Source of the DNA: an uncultured Methylophaga sp.
GTDB taxonomy: Bacteria; Pseudomonadota; Gammaproteobacteria; Nitrosococcales; Methylophagaceae
Assembly (NCBI GenBank): GCA_913055695.1
Contig: CAJXKF010000005.1
Location: forward strand, 124,001-188,000
Reading direction: 5' to 3'
Length of the DNA stretch: 64,000 bases
Part shown: one piece after another, positions 59,743 to 64,000 of the stretch
How the letters are laid out: each line of letters begins with the position of its first letter
How positions within the stretch are numbered: position 1 is the stretch's first letter
The notes under the pieces: model-generated
Databases searched by the model: none
Seen by the model: only the letters and a program-made list of their open reading frames with translations
What the model was told of the DNA's origin: nothing
Program-made: the position numbers and the translations under genes

Positions 59743-60378
59743 ATGGCTGAAATCCAAATGGCACTCGACTCTCTGGACTTCGACGCAACTATGGCTCTGG
59801 CTGAACAAGTCGCGCCTTACGTCGACATTCTGGAAATTGGTACACCATGCATCAAGTACAACGGTCTGAAACTGGTTAAAGCACTGAAAGCTGCTCACCC
59901 AGACAAGAAAATCCTGGTTGACCTGAAAACAATGGACGCTGGTGAATACGAAGCCACTCCTTTCTTTGAAGCCGGTGGTGACATCACTACTGTACTGGGT
60001 GCTTCTGACATGGCGACCATCAAAGGCGTTATCAAAGCAGCAAACGCTAACAACGCTGAAGCTCAAATCGACCTGATTGGTGTTGAAGACAAATCAGCAG
60101 TTGCTAAAGAAGCCGCTCAAAACGGTGCGCACATCATCGGTGTTCACACTGGTCTGGACGCTCAAGCAGCTGGTCAAACTCCATTCGAAGACCTGAAAAC
60201 CATTACTGGTCTGGGTCTGGGCGTTAAAGTTTCAGTTGCCGGTGGTATCAACAAAGACACCATCCAAAGCTGTGTCCAAGCTGGCGCTGCTATCGTTGTC
60301 GTTGGTGCTGCTATCTATGGTGCACCTTCTCCAGCTGAATCTGCTAAAGAACTGCGCGCTCTGGTTGACGCAGCATAA
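59743..60378 (+). CDS. hps: 3-hexulose-6-phosphate synthase, copy 2
   Basis: Second HPS, 211 residues, about 83 percent identical by eye to copy 1 over 208 aligned positions. The frame reaches back to 59659, but AGGAG at 59730-59734 directs initiation to the ATG at 59743. Catalytic Asp60, Lys62 and Asp65 are kept in LVDLKTMDAGEYEA. It is 11 bases from the isomerase gene and forms the classical hps-phi pair, unlike copy 1. Confidence 0.97.
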   Translation: MAEIQMALDSLDFDATMALAEQVAPYVDILEIGTPCIKYNGLKLVKALKAAHPDKKILVDLKTMDAGEYEATPFFEAGGDITTVLGASDMATIKGVIKAANANNAEAQIDLIGVEDKSAVAKEAAQNGAHIIGVHTGLDAQAAGQTPFEDLKTITGLGLGVKVSVAGGINKDTIQSCVQAGAAIVVVGAAIYGAPSPAESAKELRALVDAA

Positions 60379-60389
60379 GGATTAGTACA

Positions 60390-60929
60390 ATGACAATGCA
60401 TCGTGATCTAGTTCTTAACAAAATCACTGATATCCTGGGAGCCACTGACGACTCTCTTGAAGCAGAATTCGTTGCTATGTGTGACGGTGCCAAGCGCATC
60501 TTCATCACAGGTGCGGGCCGCTCAAGACTGGTCGGCAACTTCCTCGGTATGAGGTTGATGCATAGTGGTTATACTGTATACGTTCAAGGTGAAATCAGCA
60601 CACCCAGCATCCGTGAAGGCGATCTGTTGATCGTGATTTCGGGTTCTGGTGAAACCACACAGCTGGTGTCATTCGCGAACAAAGCCAAATCTGAGAACGC
60701 CAAAGTGGTTTTGATTTGCTCAAAATCCAGTTCAACGATTGGTGATATGGCGGATAAAACAATTCAAATCGGTAACGATGACAGCTTTGCTCCGACTAAG
60801 GGCATGCCGATGGGGACCATGTTTGAATTGTCTACGCTGATCTTCCTGGAAGCTATCGTGTCTCACCTGATTCACGAAAAAGGCATTCCCGAAGAAGAAA
60901 TGCGTTACAGACACGCTAATATGGAATAA
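60390..60929 (+). CDS. hxlB: 6-phospho-3-hexuloisomerase
   Basis: Converts hexulose 6-phosphate to fructose 6-phosphate, completing formaldehyde fixation. 179 residues, one SIS domain: FITGAGRSRLVGNFLGMRLMH and VISGSGETTQLVSFANKAK form the sugar-phosphate site; the C terminus has AIVSHLIHEKGIPEEEMRYRHANME. Downstream of hps copy 2 in the same transcript. Terminator at 60958. Confidence 0.96.
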   Translation: MTMHRDLVLNKITDILGATDDSLEAEFVAMCDGAKRIFITGAGRSRLVGNFLGMRLMHSGYTVYVQGEISTPSIREGDLLIVISGSGETTQLVSFANKAKSENAKVVLICSKSSSTIGDMADKTIQIGNDDSFAPTKGMPMGTMFELSTLIFLEAIVSHLIHEKGIPEEEMRYRHANME

Positions 60930-60957
60930 TCACTTTTCCTTAGCAGAAAGTCAGAAA

Positions 60958-60987
60958 ACGGGTAGCCTTCGGGTTACCCGTTTTTTT
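60958..60987 (+). terminator. Intrinsic terminator of the hps-hxlB transcript
   Basis: A 10-bp stem ACGGGTAGCC / GGTTACCCGT (one G-T pair) closed by a stable TTCG tetraloop (60968-60971), followed by a T run to 60987. Marks the end of the RuMP locus. Confidence 0.92.
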
Positions 60988-61065
60988 ATGTCCGCCGGAT
61001 GGATAGAGCTTGTCCGGTGAAAACGCTATAATAAGCTGTTATCCATTTAATTGATTTTGAATTCT

Positions 61066-62475
61066 ATGTCCGCCAAAACGCTTTACGACAAACTCTGGGA
61101 ACAACATGTGGTCCGCACCGATGCAGACGGCACAGCGCTGCTCTATATCGATCGCCACCTGGTTCATGAAGTCACCTCCCCGCAGGCTTTTGAAGGACTG
61201 CGTCTGGCACATCGCAAACCCTATCGTCTGAACACGATTCTGGCGACACCGGACCATAATGTACCAACCTCCGATCGCGACAAAGGGATTGCTGATCCGG
61301 TCTCGCGTCTTCAGGTCGAAACCCTGGATCTGAACTGTAATGAGTTCGGTATTACCGAGTTCGGCCTCAACGATCTGCGCCAGGGTATTGTTCACGTCGT
61401 GGGTCCCGAACAGGGCGCAACCCTGCCCGGCATGACCGTGGTCTGCGGTGACTCGCATACCTCCACGCATGGCGCTTTCGGTGCGCTGGCCTTTGGTATC
61501 GGTACGTCTGAAGTTGAACATGTCATGGCAACGCAGTGCCTGATTCAACGTAAATCCAAGAATATGCAGGTTCGTGTCGAGGGCCATGTTAAACCCGGCA
61601 TCACCGCCAAGGACATTGTGCTCGCCATTATCGGTGAAATCGGCACTGCCGGCGGTACCGGTTATGCCATCGAGTTTGCCGGTGAGGCCATTCAGGCGCT
61701 GAGCATGGAAGGTCGCATGACTGTCTGCAATATGACTATCGAGGCCGGTGCCCGCGCCGGCATGATTGCCGTCGATGACACTACCATCGAATACCTGCGT
61801 GAACGTCCATTCGCGCCACAGGGTGACAACTGGGATAAAGCCGTCGCCGCCTGGCGTGAGCTGCATTCCGATGACGGTGCGCACTTCGATAAAGTCGTGA
61901 CGCTAAAGGCTGAAGAGATAAAACCTCAGGTCACCTGGGGCACCTCACCGGAAATGGTAGTACCAGTTACGGCCAATATTCCCGACCCGACAGTTGAAAC
62001 TGACGCCGTTAAGCGAAATGGTATGGAAAAAGCCCTGAAATACATGGGCCTCAATGCCAACCAGCCGATTACGGATATTCATCTGGACCGCGTCTTTATC
62101 GGTTCCTGCACCAACTCACGTATTGAAGATCTGCGTGAAGCAGCCAGTGCGATTAAAGGTGGCAAAGTCTCTGCCAGCGTCAAACAGGCGATGGTCGTGC
62201 CGGGCTCAGGTCTGGTCAAGCAGCAGGCGGAACAGGAAGGTCTGGATAAAATCTTTATCGAAGCCGGTTTTGAATGGCGTGATCCGGGCTGCTCAATGTG
62301 TCTCGCAATGAACGCTGACCGCCTGGAATCAGGTGAACACTGCGCTTCCACTTCGAACCGCAACTTTGAAGGTCGTCAGGGTCAGGGTGGCAGAACCCAT
62401 CTGGTGAGCCCGGCGATGGCGGCTGCGGCAGCAATTGCCGGCCACTTTGTTGATATTACCCAGCAAAGCGCATGA
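61066..62475 (+). CDS. leuC: 3-isopropylmalate dehydratase large subunit
   Basis: Aconitase-fold 4Fe-4S enzyme isomerising isopropylmalate in leucine synthesis. The frame is open from TTG 61051, but the ATG at 61066 gives [16 protein letters not shown], the family start, and 469 residues. Cluster cysteines: one in [14 protein letters not shown] and a pair in [38 protein letters not shown] is diagnostic. The usual leuD and leuB partners do not follow; prmB does, with a 4-base ATGA overlap. Confidence 0.96.
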   Translation: MSAKTLYDKLWEQHVVRTDADGTALLYIDRHLVHEVTSPQAFEGLRLAHRKPYRLNTILATPDHNVPTSDRDKGIADPVSRLQVETLDLNCNEFGITEFGLNDLRQGIVHVVGPEQGATLPGMTVVCGDSHTSTHGAFGALAFGIGTSEVEHVMATQCLIQRKSKNMQVRVEGHVKPGITAKDIVLAIIGEIGTAGGTGYAIEFAGEAIQALSMEGRMTVCNMTIEAGARAGMIAVDDTTIEYLRERPFAPQGDNWDKAVAAWRELHSDDGAHFDKVVTLKAEEIKPQVTWGTSPEMVVPVTANIPDPTVETDAVKRNGMEKALKYMGLNANQPITDIHLDRVFIGSCTNSRIEDLREAASAIKGGKVSASVKQAMVVPGSGLVKQQAEQEGLDKIFIEAGFEWRDPGCSMCLAMNADRLESGEHCASTSNRNFEGRQGQGGRTHLVSPAMAAAAAIAGHFVDITQQSA

Positions 62476-63398
62476 CCGATTACGCATCGGTACAGACCGA
62501 ACTGCTGACACTCCGCGATTTTCTGCGCTGGACGACATCCCGCTTCTTTGAGGCGGGATTGTTTTATGGGCATGGTAATGAGGACGCGTTTAATGAAGCC
62601 TCTCAGCTGGTCCTCAGCAGTCTGAACCTGCCCGTCCATGAACTACCGGACCTGTTCCTCGATGCCCGTCTCAGTAACGAGGAGAAAGAAAAGCTTCTGA
62701 GCCTGATTGAAAAGCGCATAGAGCAGCGAATCCCCTTGCCTTATCTCACTCATGAAGCCTGGTTTGCCGGCCTGCCGTTTTATGTCGATGAACGCGTGCT
62801 GATCCCGCGCTCACCTTTTGCCGAACTTATCGACAATCAGTTTGAGCCCTGGCTGGAGAATCCGGAGCAAGTTGGCCGTATTCTGGATCTCTGCACTGGC
62901 AGCGGCTGTATTGCCATTGCCCTGGCGATGGCTTTTCCTGACGCTGCTGTTGATGCGGTTGATATCAGCGAAGACGCGCTGGCGGTGGCCGACATCAATA
63001 TCAGAAAGCATGAACTGCAGGATCAGGTCCGGGCGATTCAATCCGATTGCTGGCAGGCCATTGAGCCGCAACAGCAATATGATCTCATTGTCAGCAATCC
63101 GCCTTATGTCGGGGCTGAAGAGATGGCTGGCCTACCCGCGGAGTACCGGCATGAACCGACTTCCGCGCTGGAAGCCGCCGATAATGGTCTGGCTCTGGTC
63201 AGAAACATTCTGCTCAATGCTGCCGATTATTTGAGTGATAACGGTTTATTGTTTGTTGAGGTCGGCAACAGTGATCTTGCGGTCGACGCTGCCTGGCCGG
63301 ATATGGCCTTTATGTGGCTCGAATTTGAACTGGGTGGTCATGGCATTTTTATGCTCGATAAATCACAATGCATCGAGTTCAGGCAGAAATACGCCTAG
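62472..63398 (+). CDS. prmB: Ribosomal protein L3 N5-glutamine methyltransferase
   Basis: SAM-dependent enzyme methylating a glutamine of L3. 308 residues. Catalytic VSNPPYV and SAM motif [16 protein letters not shown] are present. The N-terminal helical domain with [19 protein letters not shown] distinguishes PrmB from PrmC. Translation is coupled to leuC. Convergent with the GGDEF gene, 3 bases apart. Confidence 0.95.
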   Translation: MTDYASVQTELLTLRDFLRWTTSRFFEAGLFYGHGNEDAFNEASQLVLSSLNLPVHELPDLFLDARLSNEEKEKLLSLIEKRIEQRIPLPYLTHEAWFAGLPFYVDERVLIPRSPFAELIDNQFEPWLENPEQVGRILDLCTGSGCIAIALAMAFPDAAVDAVDISEDALAVADINIRKHELQDQVRAIQSDCWQAIEPQQQYDLIVSNPPYVGAEEMAGLPAEYRHEPTSALEAADNGLALVRNILLNAADYLSDNGLLFVEVGNSDLAVDAAWPDMAFMWLEFELGGHGIFMLDKSQCIEFRQKYA

Positions 63399-63401
63399 AG
63401 C

Positions 63402-64000
63402 TTAAGCAGTTTCACTTTCTTCCTGATAGGTCACTACACAGTCCCTCCCCGCCATCTTAGCCTGATACATGGCTTTATCCGCCCGCTCAAACAGGCTGTT
63501 CAGTGTGTCGTTATTGTCTTTGGATAACTCTGCAATACCGACACTGACCGTGACCGATTTCTCCAGCCCGGCCGGTTTGAATTTACGCAGCCGATCCAGC
63601 ATGCGATCCATCAGGCCATTGGCCGAGTCCAGATCACAGCCCGGCAGAATGAATACCATTTCATCACCGGCCCAGCGGGCAATCATATCAACATCGCGAA
63701 CATGCCGTTTGAGCCAGGCCCCCAGTTCGGACAAGAGTTGATCGCCATGCTGAAAACCATGACTCTCATTGATTTGCTTCATGTGATCGATATCCATCAC
63801 TGCCAGTGACAGAGTGCGATCAAAGCGATAAGCCTCACTGAAATATTTACCGGCAAACTCACGCAGCGCGTGGCGGTTGAACAGACCGGAAGTCTCATCC
63901 AGCATCGCCAGGCTGTACAAAGATTGCTGCTGAGTACGCAGTTCTCTCAGGGTCTGGTAGCTGGTAATGTGATTAAACACACGCTGGCGCAATTCTTCCC
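63402..64000 (-). CDS. GGDEF domain protein (partial, runs off the window)
   Basis: C-terminal part of a predicted diguanylate cyclase; the frame stays open to the right edge, so the true start is outside. A helical segment leads into DETSGLFNRHALREF, then the metal region LAVMDIDHMKQINESHGF, active-site loop RWAGDEMVFIL (AGDEM for GGDEF) and VTVSVGIAEL. AGDE loops can be active, and both acidic residues are kept. Sensor domain not visible. Confidence 0.88.
   Translation of the reverse strand, partial: EELRQRVFNHITSYQTLRELRTQQQSLYSLAMLDETSGLFNRHALREFAGKYFSEAYRFDRTLSLAVMDIDHMKQINESHGFQHGDQLLSELGAWLKRHVRDVDMIARWAGDEMVFILPGCDLDSANGLMDRMLDRLRKFKPAGLEKSVTVSVGIAELSKDNNDTLNSLFERADKAMYQAKMAGRDCVVTYQEESETA

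Noticed and set aside
61010-61032. TTGTCC and TATAAT as a leuC promoter
   Set aside because: The spacer is 11 bases; the TATAAT may be real but no -35 fits.
61039-61884. Minus-strand 281-codon frame opposite leuC
   Set aside because: The leuC reading is unambiguous with all cluster cysteines; the opposite frame has no recognisable motif.

Overview
The window looks like the chromosome of a methylotrophic gammaproteobacterium, most like Methylophaga or a close relative. The basis is gene content, not a database search. A ribulose monophosphate (RuMP) formaldehyde-assimilation locus at 57-61 kb has two 3-hexulose-6-phosphate synthases, a hexulose-phosphate isomerase and a transaldolase. An MxaD-like protein and a PQQ-type beta-propeller lipoprotein lie at 18-20 kb. 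The housekeeping blocks have gammaproteobacterial order: pilT-pilU/yggS-proC-yggT, mlaFEDCB-ibaG-murA-hisGDC and queG/nnr-tsaE-amiC-mutL. Packing is tight, with many ATGA start/stop overlaps.

Layout. 0-2 kb: tRNA-Arg(CCG), a DUF2927 protein and an OmpA/TSP3 lipoprotein. 2-9 kb: twitching ATPases, divergent from yggS-proC-yggT-metX-metW-pyrE. 9-18 kb: a TauE/SafE permease, a DUF4124-like protein, then a long minus-strand run for histidine, cell wall and outer-membrane lipid transport. 18-25 kb: mxaD-like, beta-propeller and rsmJ, convergent with ftsK-lolA-rarA. 25-31 kb: trxB, a stress protein, an LplT-like transporter, a frameshifted diguanylate cyclase, a small cytochrome c, an M48 protease and orn. 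31-36 kb: a DNA repair and light module (DUF2256, exonuclease/GIY-YIG fusion, DUF3429, two photolyase-family proteins). 36-47 kb: a histidine kinase, a chemoreceptor, then the queG-to-mutL block. 47-52 kb: a heavy-metal RND pump without an outer-membrane factor, and tRNA-Phe. 52-57 kb: a porin, dhaL, dhaK and a HAD phosphatase. 57-61 kb: the RuMP locus. 61-64 kb: leuC, prmB and a partial GGDEF gene.

The most unusual part is 44-55 kb. Four segments (about 180-480 bp) are each bounded by imperfect inverted copies of a CACAGAGG-rich repeat. Three are empty. The fourth carries a GxxExxY (PD-(D/E)XK-like) gene and sits exactly between dhaL and dhaK, which are convergent here instead of forming the usual co-directional pair. 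This suggests a small mobile or recombinogenic element family that has rearranged the dha locus. The RuMP locus also holds a 97-residue protein with four TGVE-Y repeats that I cannot assign to a family. An apparently complete intrinsic terminator lies inside the signal-peptide coding region of the beta-propeller gene.
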